Positions 25,446 to 33,936 of a stretch of DNA of 64,000 bases are shown piece by piece. The notes below the pieces were generated by a model. That model did no database searches. It was not told the origin of the DNA and saw only the letters and a list, made by a program, of their open reading frames with translations. The stretch lies in NCBI GenBank assembly GCA_945494785.1, contig CALYVN010000002.1, positions 1 to 64,000 of the forward strand, given 5' to 3'. A program made the position numbers and the translations under genes. Positions within the stretch are counted from its first letter, which is position 1; each line of letters starts with the position of its first letter. The DNA is from an uncultured Alistipes sp. GTDB taxonomy: Bacteria > Bacteroidota > Bacteroidia > Bacteroidales > Rikenellaceae.

Positions 25446-26786
25446 ATGAATGTAAACAATTTGATGGCCGATTTGGAGCGCAAACACCCGGGCGAGAGCG
25501 AATATCTGCAAGCGGTGCGCGAAGTGTTGGAGTCGGTCGAGGAGGTGTATAACCAACATCCCGAATTCGAACAGGCCAAAATCGTGGAGCGTATGGTTGA
25601 GCCTGACCGTATCATCACATTCCGCGTAACGTGGGTCGATGACCGCGGCACGATTCAGACCAATTTGGGCTATCGCGTACAGTTCAACAGCGCGATAGGT
25701 CCGTACAAAGGCGGTTTGCGATTCCATAAAGCGGTCAATCCGTCTATGCTGAAATTCCTCGGATTCGAGCAGACTTTCAAAAACGCGCTTACCACGTTGC
25801 CTATGGGCGGTGCGAAGGGCGGTTCCGATTTCGACCCTGTCGGCAAGTCGGATGCCGAGATTATGCGTTTCTGCCAGGCGTTTATGCTCGAATTGTGGAA
25901 GAATATAGGTCCGGATACCGACGTGCCTGCGGGAGATGTAGGTGTGGGAGGCCGTGAGATTGGTTTCCTCTACGGTATGTACAAGAAACTCGCCCGCGAG
26001 TATAATACGGGCGTACTGACGGGCAAGGGTATGACTTGGGGTGGTTCGCTGATTCGTCCTGAGGCTACCGGTTTCGGCGCACTCTATTTCGTGCAACACA
26101 TGCTGCACAAGGCGGGTTGCGACATAAAGGGTGCAACGGTGGCAATCTCGGGCTTCGGCAACGTGGCTTGGGGTGCTGCAACGAAGGCTACCGAACTAGG
26201 TGCGAAGGTTATCGCCATTTCGGGTCCCGACGGCGTGATTTACAACCCTAACGGCATGACCAAGGAGAAAATCGACTATATGTTGGAGTTGCGTGCCTCG
26301 AATCGCAACATCGTCTCGCCGTTTGCCGAGAAGTTCAAGGATGCCACATTCACTCCGAACAAGAAGGCTTGGAGCATCAAGTGCGACATCGCTTTGCCTT
26401 GCGCATTCCAAAACGAATTGACGGGCGACGATGCCAAGGAGTTGCTTGCCAACGGAACATGGTGCGCTGCCGAGGTGTCGAACATGGGTTGCACTCCGGA
26501 GGCTATCGCCGCATTCCAAAATGCAGGTATCCTCTTTGCACCGGGTAAGGCCGTCAATGCAGGCGGTGTGGCAACTTCGGGCTTGGAGATGACGCAGAAC
26601 GCGATGCATATCTCGTGGTCGGCAGAAGAGGTCGATGCCAAACTGCACTATATCATGCAGAGCATTCACGAGGCGTGCGTCAAGTATGGCACACAACCCG
26701 ACGGCTATATCAACTATGTAAAGGGTGCCAACATCGCCGGATTTATGAAGGTGGCACATGCAATGTTGGAGCAGGGAATAATCTAA
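25446..26786 (+). CDS. gdhA: Glutamate dehydrogenase, hexameric
   Basis: GdhA makes glutamate from 2-oxoglutarate and ammonia or the reverse. The 446-residue protein has the glutamate-binding YKGGLRFHKAVN and TTLPMGGAKGGSDFDP (catalytic Lys), PAGDVGVGGREIGFL, and the dinucleotide fold AVSGFGNVAWGAAT region (read as VAISGFGNVAWGAATKA). Length and motifs fit the NADP-type hexameric class common in Bacteroidales, but the cofactor cannot be settled by eye. It has its own promoter. Confidence 0.96.
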   Translation: MNVNNLMADLERKHPGESEYLQAVREVLESVEEVYNQHPEFEQAKIVERMVEPDRIITFRVTWVDDRGTIQTNLGYRVQFNSAIGPYKGGLRFHKAVNPSMLKFLGFEQTFKNALTTLPMGGAKGGSDFDPVGKSDAEIMRFCQAFMLELWKNIGPDTDVPAGDVGVGGREIGFLYGMYKKLAREYNTGVLTGKGMTWGGSLIRPEATGFGALYFVQHMLHKAGCDIKGATVAISGFGNVAWGAATKATELGAKVIAISGPDGVIYNPNGMTKEKIDYMLELRASNRNIVSPFAEKFKDATFTPNKKAWSIKCDIALPCAFQNELTGDDAKELLANGTWCAAEVSNMGCTPEAIAAFQNAGILFAPGKAVNAGGVATSGLEMTQNAMHISWSAEEVDAKLHYIMQSIHEACVKYGTQPDGYINYVKGANIAGFMKVAHAMLEQGII

Positions 26787-26845
26787 TCGGCGCAAAGCCG
26801 TAAACTGCGGTGTGTCATAATTGCCGACTACCGCGTTATTATCGA

Positions 26846-26896
26846 AAAGAGGACGCAGACATTTACGTCAAGTAAACTTCTGTCGCCCTCTTTCTC
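26846..26896 (+). terminator. Possible gdhA terminator
   Basis: AGAGGACGCAGA and TCTGTCGCCCTCT form a stem with one mismatch and one bulge around a 19-nt loop, followed by TTCTC. The hairpin is convincing but the T-tract is short. Confidence 0.4.
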
Positions 26897-26983
26897 AATG
26901 CCTTGCATTCGACTAATTCTTGCACACCTTTGTTTTTGGAAATAGTTAATGGACAGATGGCGTCGCGGTTATGCGGCAACGAA

Positions 26984-27013
26984 AAACGGCAGACTTTCAG
27001 GTCTGCCGTTTGT
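26984..27013. terminator. Terminator of the OmpA-family gene (symmetrical)
   Basis: AAACGGCAGAC/GTCTGCCGTTT is a perfect 11-bp stem with the loop TTTCAG; the minus strand continues TTTTCG. It lies between the convergent gdhA and OmpA-family genes. Confidence 0.8.
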
Positions 27014-27029
27014 TTGTTGCAAGCGATGA

Positions 27030-28229
27030 TTAGTAAATCACCACGATACGGTTGTGTGCAGGTTTGCCGAACGGACAATCTGTCGTGCCGCAGTTGCGAA
27101 CATCGAGACGGTTGCGATCGACACCCTTGCTTACGAGGTAATCGGCTGCGATGCGTGCGCGTTTGCCAGCCAAACGGGCATTTGCCTTCGGTGTGCCGGT
27201 CTGCTTGTCGGCGAAACCATCGACGCGGAATACCTTCTTGTCGGAAGCCTTGATATGCTCGGCAATAAGGTCGAGACGCTTTTTGTTGGTGCTCGAAAGA
27301 ACCGAGTAGCCGTAAGCATAGAACAACATCTCGTCGTAATTGTCGGTATCTACCGCCTCCTTGGCAGATTCTGCCTGAGGTCTCTCTTTCTTGGCATTCT
27401 TCAAAGCCTCAGCCTGCTCGGCTGCAAGTTGCTCGGCTGCTGCCAAAGCCTTTGCCTGTTCGTCGGCCAAAGCCTTCAATTTGTTGGACTTCGCCTTGGC
27501 TGCCTTAGCCTCGTCTTGCGACTTCTTCAAGTTGGCAAGCATCGCCTTTGCCTCCTCTTCGGTTGCTCCCGAACGCTCGAACGTGCGCTTGTTGAAACGG
27601 TAGGTTGCACCTACATATACGTTAAGACCATGGAAACGGTTGCTCTTGATGGAGGAAACGGGACGATACTCCGAATCGGCCAACAGATATTCCAACGTCA
27701 GGTCGATGCTGACTGCTTTGCATACGTTGAAGCGGTTTTGCCAACCGAGGTCGCCGACAAATTGTACGGTACGATATTCTTTGTGGTCCAATGCGCTGCC
27801 ACCGACACCTGCACCGAGGAAGAGAATCGAATTCCAGATGCGGTTGTCTTTGTAGCCGCCAATCCAATTTGTCAAATCCATCATAAAGTCGGGGTGGAAG
27901 AGGATGTAAGACCAATTGCACTCACTACCGGTAGCGGTGGTGTGAGTAAATTTGCCGCCTTCGCCTACAAGTCGTACACCGAATACGGGGTGGAACCATT
28001 TGCCTACGCCAACGTATGCTCCGGCAAGTACCGAATTGGAGATACCGCTGCCGTTACCCATGTTGAAGGTAGGGCCTACACCGGCCTGAATCTCCCAGTT
28101 ATCCCAGAAACCGTTGGAGATGAAGCCTTTGACATTGGAACTCTTTTGCTTCCCGTTGTTGTCTGCCGCCATTGCGCTGCCGGCAACCAAGAGTGCCGCT
28201 GCAAGGACGAAAATAAAATTCTTTTTCAT
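27030..28229 (-). CDS. OmpA-family outer-membrane porin
   Basis: This 399-residue outer-membrane protein has the signal peptide MKKNFIFVLAAALLVAGSAMA, a beta-barrel of about 200 residues (VGPTFNMGNGSGISN to YVGATYRFNKRTFERSG), a charged Lys/Ala/Glu-rich helical linker and a C-terminal OmpA peptidoglycan-binding domain, FRVDGFADKQTGTPKANARLAGKRARIAADYLVSKGV. The end CGTTDCPFGKPAHNRIVVIY has two cysteines in the loop, usual in Bacteroidales OmpA proteins. The track start was trimmed to 28229. A truncated copy of the gene's 3' half follows upstream at 28402. Confidence 0.93.
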   Translation of the reverse strand: MKKNFIFVLAAALLVAGSAMAADNNGKQKSSNVKGFISNGFWDNWEIQAGVGPTFNMGNGSGISNSVLAGAYVGVGKWFHPVFGVRLVGEGGKFTHTTATGSECNWSYILFHPDFMMDLTNWIGGYKDNRIWNSILFLGAGVGGSALDHKEYRTVQFVGDLGWQNRFNVCKAVSIDLTLEYLLADSEYRPVSSIKSNRFHGLNVYVGATYRFNKRTFERSGATEEEAKAMLANLKKSQDEAKAAKAKSNKLKALADEQAKALAAAEQLAAEQAEALKNAKKERPQAESAKEAVDTDNYDEMLFYAYGYSVLSSTNKKRLDLIAEHIKASDKKVFRVDGFADKQTGTPKANARLAGKRARIAADYLVSKGVDRNRLDVRNCGTTDCPFGKPAHNRIVVIY

Positions 28230-28288
28230 AATTGGGCTTGTTTGTTGTATTTGTAATCTCTTATTGTGCCAATATATACTTAACAAAG

Positions 28289-28296
28289 CAAAGATA
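28289..28296 (-). promoter_or_regulatory. TATCTTTG -7 box of the OmpA-family gene
   Basis: TATCTTTG on the minus strand, 59 nt from the ATG. Confidence 0.7.
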
Positions 28297-28401
28297 TACA
28301 ATATTTTTCAAATGCAACATTTATACCAAAAAAATTATCTTGCAGAGCAAAAAAAAATAGCGACAGACCGAGCCTGTCGCTTGTGTGGCAAACGGGTGTC
28401 A

Positions 28402-28986
28402 TCAATATATAGCCACGACCCTGTTATGTTCGGGACAACCTATGGTGCATGGCGCAGTGCCGCAACTGTCCACTTCGAGCCGATTGGCATCGAAGCCTTT
28501 TTCGATAAGATAGTCTGCTGCTATGCGGGCGCGTTTTTCTGCCAAACGTTCGTTGACCGACGGTGTGCCGGTACTGCTGTCGGCAAAAACATCTACTTTG
28601 AATATCTTGTCGCTCGAAGCGTTGATTCGTTCGGCAACTCTGTCCAACTGTGTTTTGTGTTCGTCGGTCAGTGCCGAATATCCGCATGCGTACAGCAGAA
28701 TCTCCGCCTCTTTCTTTCCGGTCTTGGAGGTTTTCGATGCCGATTTGCTGTGTTGCAACTCCTCTTTCAAAGCGGCGTTTTCGCTTTCTAGCCGTTTAAT
28801 CTCTTCATCCGCACGGTTTGCCTTTGTCGTCTGTCGGTTGGCCTCGTTGCGTGCATTGCGTGCATCGGTCTCGGCATCTGCCGCGCTTTTCGACAGGCAT
28901 TTGACCTTCTCCAATACCGCTTTGACCTCCGTTTCGCTCATTCCCGCACGGTCAAAGATATATCTTGTTTTTGGTTTGTACAACAA
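28402..28986 (-). pseudogene. 5'-truncated OmpA-family paralogue (linker plus OmpA domain only)
   Basis: The 194-aa frame starts MLYKPKTRYIFDRAGMSETEVKAVLEKV, which lines up with the last barrel strand and linker of the adjacent porin (TYRFNKRTFERSGATEEEAKAMLANL). It then has a coiled linker and a full OmpA domain, FKVDVFADSSTGTPSVNERLAEKRARIAADYLIEKGF, ending CPEHNRVVAIY. There is no signal peptide and no barrel, and no TAnnTTTG box was found in the 237 bases upstream. It is best read as the remnant of a tandem duplication that lost its 5' half. A cytoplasmic product with no function or a new start is possible. Confidence 0.75.
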
Positions 28987-29142
28987 TATAAGTCATTGAT
29001 ATAATGCTTATTGTGTACTTATTGGCGCAATATACCCGCGCATGTTGACGTGCTAAATTCTGATAAAACGATGATTATGCGCGAAGAATATCCGCACATA
29101 AAAAATCGTAAAAAAATTCGATTATTTCAGCCTTTTCCGACA

Positions 29143-29188
29143 CAAAACGATACGACGGCGCAGAATTCTGCACCGTCGTATCGTTTGC
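29143..29188 (-). terminator. nrdJ terminator, near-perfect long palindrome
   Basis: AAACGATACGACGGCG and CACCGTCGTATCGTTT pair around CAGAATTCTG, which is itself palindromic. The hairpin of about 42 nt is followed on the minus strand by TTGTG. It starts about 35 nt after the nrdJ stop. Confidence 0.75.
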
Positions 29189-29223
29189 GAAAAAGAGCAG
29201 TCAGTCTCTGCCGACCCGTTCCG

Positions 29224-31770
29224 CTATCCGCATTTGGAGTATCCGCAGGACATACAGGTCAGACAACCGTTTTGGTATGCCATGTTCTCCTGACCGCAGT
29301 GAGGACATTTGCCCTTCGACTTCGTACCGTCCTTGATATACTGTTTGAGCGCACGTTGTACGCCGTTTTTCCACGTGTTGATATTCTCGCTGTCCAGATG
29401 CAGACCATCGATAAGCGATACCACCTTCTCGAGAGGCATGTCGTAACGCAGTACGCCCGAGATAAGTTTGGCATAGTTCCAGAAACTTTCATCGAACAGA
29501 CGCGATATGCCGCCGATTGTGTTGGTATAGCCGTAGCGGTCGTTGTATTGGAAATCGTAACGTTTTGAGCCGTCCTCCTCGCGAACCTTGATGATATTGC
29601 CGTGAACGATTTTCGGCGGAATGTACATGGCATCCTCCTCAATCTTTCCCGTGAAAATCTCGTAAGGGCGACCATCGCGCAAACCAACGAATGCAATCCA
29701 ATTTTCGGAGCCGTTCTTGAAACGGACGATGTCTGCGGGAATCGATTTAGGTCGTTTGCCGTGGTCGGCAGAGCAATCCGATTTGGCTTTGGATTTGTTG
29801 TTCTTATCGACGAGAACGCCCGTGCGGCAACCATCGCGATAGACCGTAACGCCCTTGCAACCGCACTCCCAAGCAGTGCGATATACTTCGGCAACCAACT
29901 CTTCTGTTACGTCGTTCGGCAGATTGACGGTAACGGAGATGGAGTGATCCACCCATTTCTGTATCGCACCCTGCATCTTGACTTTTGCTACCCAATCGAT
30001 GTCGTTGGCAGTGGCGTTGTGATAAGGCGAAGCCTCCACCCATTTTGCAAGTTCGGCATCGGAGATGGTTTGCAGCCGCGATGTGTCATAGCCGTTGATG
30101 CGCAACCACTCGACGAACTTGTGGTGATATACGTTGAACTCCTCCCAAGACTGTCCTTCGTCATCCACAAACGACACCTTTACATCTTTGTCCGAAGGGT
30201 TTATCTTGCGACGACGACGATAAACAGGACGGAAAACAGGCTCGATGCCCGACGTGGTTTGCGACATGAGCGAGGTTGTACCCGTAGGCGCAATCGTCAG
30301 CATGGCTATATTGCGGCGACCGTATTTAAGCATCTGTTCGTAGAGTGCAGGGTCGGCCTCCTTGATACGTTGAATCATCGGGTTGTTCTTCTCCTTGGCG
30401 GCATCGAATACCTTGAACGCTCCGCGCTCGCGAGCCATATCGACCGATTCGCGATATGCCTCCACTGCCAAAGTCTTATGTACTTTTACCGCAAACTCCA
30501 ACGCCTCGTCCGAGCCGTAACGCAGCCCGAGAGCCGCGAGCATATCGCCTTCTGCCGTAATGCCGAGACCGGTACGACGACCTTTGAGAGCCATATCCTT
30601 GATTTTGCGCCACAGATTCAGTTCGACCTGGCGTACATCTGCATCTTCGGGGTCGGACTCTATCTTTTCGATTATCAAATCGACCTTTTCGAGTTCGAGG
30701 TCGATGATGTCGTCCATAAGGTGCATGGCCTTGTGAACATGGTCGGCGAACTTGTCGAAATTGAAGTGTGCCTGCTTGGTAAACGGATTCTCGACGTAAC
30801 TGAACAGATTGACCGCCAACAATCGGCAACTGTCATACGGGCACAACGGAATCTCGCCGCACGGATTGGTGGATACCGTTACGAAGCCTTCGTCGGCATA
30901 GCAGTCGGGAATGCTCTCGCGAATAATCGTATCCCAGAACAAAACCCCCGGCTCCGCCGATTTCCAAGCGTTGTGAATGATTTTGTCCCACAACTTTTTG
31001 GCATCTATCTCCTGTACATATTTCGGATTGTCCGAGTTTATCGGGAACTGCTGTCTGTATGGCTTGCCTGCTTGTGCGGCACGCATAAATTCGTCATCTA
31101 CCTTTATGGAGACGTTGGCACCCGTAATCTTGTTGGTGTCCAATTTGGCATCGATGAATTTCTCGGCATCCGGATGCTTGATTGAGAGCGAGAGCATCAA
31201 CGCACCGCGTCGTCCGTCCTGAGCAACCTCGCGCGTCGAGTTGGAATAACGCTCCATGAACGGCACGATGCCGGTCGAAGTCAGGGCGGAGTTGAGAACG
31301 GGGCTGCCGCTCGGACGAATATGCGACAAATCGTGTCCGACACCACCGCGCCGTTTCATCAATTGTACCTGTTCTTCGTCGATGCGGAAAATGCCGCCGT
31401 AAGAGTCGGCAGGTCGCTTGTGGCCTATGACAAAACAGTTGGAAAGCGAGGCTACCTGAAAATTGTTGCCTATGCCGGTCATCGGTCCGCCTTGCGGAAT
31501 GACATAGCGGAAATGGTCGAGCAAATCGAAAATCGTCTTCTCTGCAAGCGGATTTTCGTATTTGTTCTCGATGCGTGCCAACTCTTTGGCCAAACGCATG
31601 TGCATCTTTTCCGGAGACGACTCGTATATGTTGCCGAACGAGTCTTTCAAGGCGTATTTGCTTACCCAAACGGTGGCGGCAAGTTCGTCGCCGTCGAAAT
31701 ATTTGATTGATTCGGCGACGGCATCCGCATAGTTAACCTTGCTAATCAGCTGACTCTCTTTTTGTTTCAT
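29224..31770 (-). CDS. nrdJ: Adenosylcobalamin-dependent ribonucleotide reductase (class II)
   Basis: NrdJ reduces ribonucleotides to deoxyribonucleotides with a B12-derived radical, with or without oxygen. The 848-residue protein has an N-terminal substrate Cys region (VASLSNCFVIGH), MKRRGGVGHDLSHIRPSGSPV, the active-site loop STNPCGEIPLCPYDSCRLLAVNL, APTGTTSLMSQTTSGIEP and, after a ~150-residue insert, a C-terminal zinc-ribbon-like tail CPHCGQ-CLTCMSCGYSKCG that supplies redox Cys. It is transcribed alone. No B12 riboswitch was recognised upstream. Confidence 0.97.
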   Translation of the reverse strand: MKQKESQLISKVNYADAVAESIKYFDGDELAATVWVSKYALKDSFGNIYESSPEKMHMRLAKELARIENKYENPLAEKTIFDLLDHFRYVIPQGGPMTGIGNNFQVASLSNCFVIGHKRPADSYGGIFRIDEEQVQLMKRRGGVGHDLSHIRPSGSPVLNSALTSTGIVPFMERYSNSTREVAQDGRRGALMLSLSIKHPDAEKFIDAKLDTNKITGANVSIKVDDEFMRAAQAGKPYRQQFPINSDNPKYVQEIDAKKLWDKIIHNAWKSAEPGVLFWDTIIRESIPDCYADEGFVTVSTNPCGEIPLCPYDSCRLLAVNLFSYVENPFTKQAHFNFDKFADHVHKAMHLMDDIIDLELEKVDLIIEKIESDPEDADVRQVELNLWRKIKDMALKGRRTGLGITAEGDMLAALGLRYGSDEALEFAVKVHKTLAVEAYRESVDMARERGAFKVFDAAKEKNNPMIQRIKEADPALYEQMLKYGRRNIAMLTIAPTGTTSLMSQTTSGIEPVFRPVYRRRRKINPSDKDVKVSFVDDEGQSWEEFNVYHHKFVEWLRINGYDTSRLQTISDAELAKWVEASPYHNATANDIDWVAKVKMQGAIQKWVDHSISVTVNLPNDVTEELVAEVYRTAWECGCKGVTVYRDGCRTGVLVDKNNKSKAKSDCSADHGKRPKSIPADIVRFKNGSENWIAFVGLRDGRPYEIFTGKIEEDAMYIPPKIVHGNIIKVREEDGSKRYDFQYNDRYGYTNTIGGISRLFDESFWNYAKLISGVLRYDMPLEKVVSLIDGLHLDSENINTWKNGVQRALKQYIKDGTKSKGKCPHCGQENMAYQNGCLTCMSCGYSKCG

Positions 31771-31813
31771 CGTATATGTATGTAAATATGTATTGAATTA
31801 GTAACAATTGACA

Positions 31814-31821
31814 CAAATTTA
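31814..31821 (-). promoter_or_regulatory. TAAATTTG -7 box of nrdJ
   Basis: TAAATTTG on the minus strand, 43 nt from the nrdJ ATG. Confidence 0.6.
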
Positions 31822-31963
31822 TAACAAAATTTTTCTCGGTGCAACATTTGTCGGCATTACATTTTCAATAATTTTTCGACAATTCTCCGCAGATTGCCGT
31901 TTTGCGATATACAGACATGTTTTTGCCGTTGTGTCGGGTGCTTAAATTACCGAAAAGTTTTTG

Positions 31964-31971
31964 TAAATTTG
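31964..31971 (+). promoter_or_regulatory. TAAATTTG -7 box of the DAHP synthase gene
   Basis: TAAATTTG with a TTTTTG stretch just upstream lies 20 nt before the ATG at 31992. Confidence 0.65.
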
Positions 31972-31991
31972 CGACGTTATCTATCGAACGG

Positions 31992-33053
31992 ATGGACTTT
32001 ATCGAAAATATCGAATTGTCGGGCGACAGCCTCTGCCGCATTCCTGTCGTTGCGGGACCGTGCAGTGCCGAGACTTCGGAGCAGTGTATGGCTACGGCCA
32101 AAGCACTTGCCGCGTTGGGTGTTCGGGCATTCCGCGCGGGTTTGTGGAAACCGCGTACCAAACCCAACTGTTTCGAGGGTGTCGGGGCAGAGGGCTTGGC
32201 ATGGCTGACGGCCGTGCGACGCGAAACGGGTATGGCGGTCATGAGCGAAGTGGCAACGCCCGTACATGTCGAAGAGGCTCTGTCGGCGGGCTTGGATGCC
32301 TTGTGGATAGGGGCTCGGACGACAACCAATCCGTTTGCCGTGCAGGAGATAGCAGATGCCCTGCGTGGTGTCGAAATACCCGTTTTCGTCAAGAATCCTG
32401 TTACTCCCGACCTCGCTTTGTGGATTGGAGCGATAGAGCGTTTGTCCAATGCCGGTGTGAAGGAGATTGCGGCAGTCCACAGAGGTTTTGCCGACTATGC
32501 GAACGGTCGGTACCGCAACAATCCGCAGTGGACGATTCCGATTGATTTGCGTCGGGAGATGCCCGCAATTCCTATATTGTGCGACCCGAGCCATATAGGC
32601 GGCAGACGCGAAGCGGTCGAACCGCTGTGTCGCCAAGCGGTGGATTTGGGTTTCGACGGTCTGTTTGTCGAGGCGCATATAGCACCCGACGAGGCGTTGA
32701 GCGACAGCCGGCAACAGATTACGCCGCAGATGCTTGGCGCGATACTCGGTCGGTTGGTGTTGCGCGACGGAGCGACTACCGAAGGGCAGATGATTCGTTT
32801 CCGCTCGGAGATAGATGCGATAGATGCCGCTCTGCTCGATTTGCTTGCGCGACGTATGGAGGTTTCGCGCCAAATAGGCCGCTACAAACGCAGTTGGAAT
32901 GTAGCCGTTTTGCAGTCGGGCCGTTATGCGGAGGTCGTAGCCCGCTTTGTCGAGGGTGCGAAAAGTGCGGGCATGGATGAACAGTTTATCAAAAAAATTG
33001 TCGGAGCGATTCATGAAGAGTCGGTACGGCAACAGTTGGAAAAGGAGGAATAA
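31992..33053 (+). CDS. Bifunctional DAHP synthase / chorismate mutase (type II)
   Basis: The N-terminal ~265 residues are a class I-beta DAHP synthase, the first step of aromatic biosynthesis (VVAGPCSAETSEQ, AFRAGLWKPRTKPNCFEGVG, LDALWIGARTTTNPF, FVKNPVTPD, CDPSHIGGRREAVEPL). The C-terminal ~85 residues (RFRSEIDAIDAALLDLLARRMEVSRQIGRYK) are an AroQ-type chorismate mutase. The mutase probably acts as both a second activity and a sensor for feedback control by prephenate or related products, as in similar fusions. The ATG at 31992 was chosen over the track start at 31902 from the promoter. A radical SAM gene follows after 5 nt. Confidence 0.95.
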   Translation: MDFIENIELSGDSLCRIPVVAGPCSAETSEQCMATAKALAALGVRAFRAGLWKPRTKPNCFEGVGAEGLAWLTAVRRETGMAVMSEVATPVHVEEALSAGLDALWIGARTTTNPFAVQEIADALRGVEIPVFVKNPVTPDLALWIGAIERLSNAGVKEIAAVHRGFADYANGRYRNNPQWTIPIDLRREMPAIPILCDPSHIGGRREAVEPLCRQAVDLGFDGLFVEAHIAPDEALSDSRQQITPQMLGAILGRLVLRDGATTEGQMIRFRSEIDAIDAALLDLLARRMEVSRQIGRYKRSWNVAVLQSGRYAEVVARFVEGAKSAGMDEQFIKKIVGAIHEESVRQQLEKEE

Positions 33054-33058
33054 GGCGT

Positions 33059-33829
33059 ATGACGGCATTGTATCCCGATATAATTTACGGTCCCGTGCAT
33101 TCGCGACGATTGGGGTTGTCGCTCGGAGTGAATCTGCTGCCGTTGCAGTCGAAAATTTGCAGTTTCGACTGTATCTATTGCGAGTGCGGTTGGAATGCCG
33201 ATAATCGCGGGCGGTCGCGGTTCAATTCGCGCGAGAGTGTCCGTGAGGCTTTGCTGGAGCATCTGCGGGCAATGGCTGCGGACGGAGCATTGCCCGATGT
33301 CATCACCTTTGCGGGCAATGGCGAGCCGACCATGCACCCCGATTTCGAGGCCGTTATAGACGATACGCTGGCTTTGCGCGACGAATTTGCACCGTCGGCC
33401 AAGGTGTCGGTGTTGAGCAATGCCACGCAGATTGGGCGCGAGAGTGTCAGGCGGGCTTTGTTGCGCGTGGACAACAATATACTGAAATTGGATTCGGCTT
33501 TCGATGCTACGGTAAGGGTGATGAACAACCCGTGCGGCGAGTACTCCGTGGCGCAGGTGGTCGAAAACATGAAACTCTTCGAAGGCAGATTGGTCGTGCA
33601 GACGATGTTCCTGCGCGGAGAGTTCAACGGGGCGCATTTCGACAATACGACCGAACGGGAGGTTGAGGCATGGCTCGCTCTCGTGCGTGAGATTGCTCCC
33701 CAAAGCGTGATGGTCTATTCTATTGCGCGGGATACTCCGTGCCACACGCTCTGCAAGGTGTCGCACGAGGAGTTGGCGCGGATTGCCGAGCGCGTCGGGG
33801 CATTGGGCATCGCATGCTCGGTGGCGTAG
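33059..33829 (+). CDS. Radical SAM protein
   Basis: This is a 256-residue radical SAM enzyme with an iron-sulfur cluster motif C-x3-C-x2-C at residues 34-41 (CSFDCIYC), followed by the SAM-binding ITFAGNGEPTMHPDF and LKLDSAF segments. The opening IIYGPVHSRRLGLSLGVNLLP is typical of a conserved radical SAM group in anaerobes related to wyosine/TYW1-like enzymes. The substrate is not known. Five bases separate it from the DAHP synthase gene, so it is cotranscribed, though no aromatic-pathway role is known. Confidence 0.88.
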   Translation: MTALYPDIIYGPVHSRRLGLSLGVNLLPLQSKICSFDCIYCECGWNADNRGRSRFNSRESVREALLEHLRAMAADGALPDVITFAGNGEPTMHPDFEAVIDDTLALRDEFAPSAKVSVLSNATQIGRESVRRALLRVDNNILKLDSAFDATVRVMNNPCGEYSVAQVVENMKLFEGRLVVQTMFLRGEFNGAHFDNTTEREVEAWLALVREIAPQSVMVYSIARDTPCHTLCKVSHEELARIAERVGALGIACSVA

Positions 33830-33899
33830 AGTGGCAGGTATCTCTGTTTTTTGCAAAAATTTAGTTCGTTCGAACGGTCGGCAAATCCGAAAAAAATAC

Positions 33900-33907
33900 T
33901 ATTTTTG
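33900..33907 (+). promoter_or_regulatory. TATTTTTG -7 box of nhaD
   Basis: TATTTTTG lies 29 nt before the nhaD ATG. Confidence 0.65.
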
Positions 33908-33936
33908 CAGTAACCTGTTTGTAAATATATCGTTAT

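Noticed and set aside
31771-31991. Possible B12 riboswitch before nrdJ
   Set aside because: No B12-box-like conserved element or matching folded leader was visible; the leader is A/T-rich and only 40-odd bases long.
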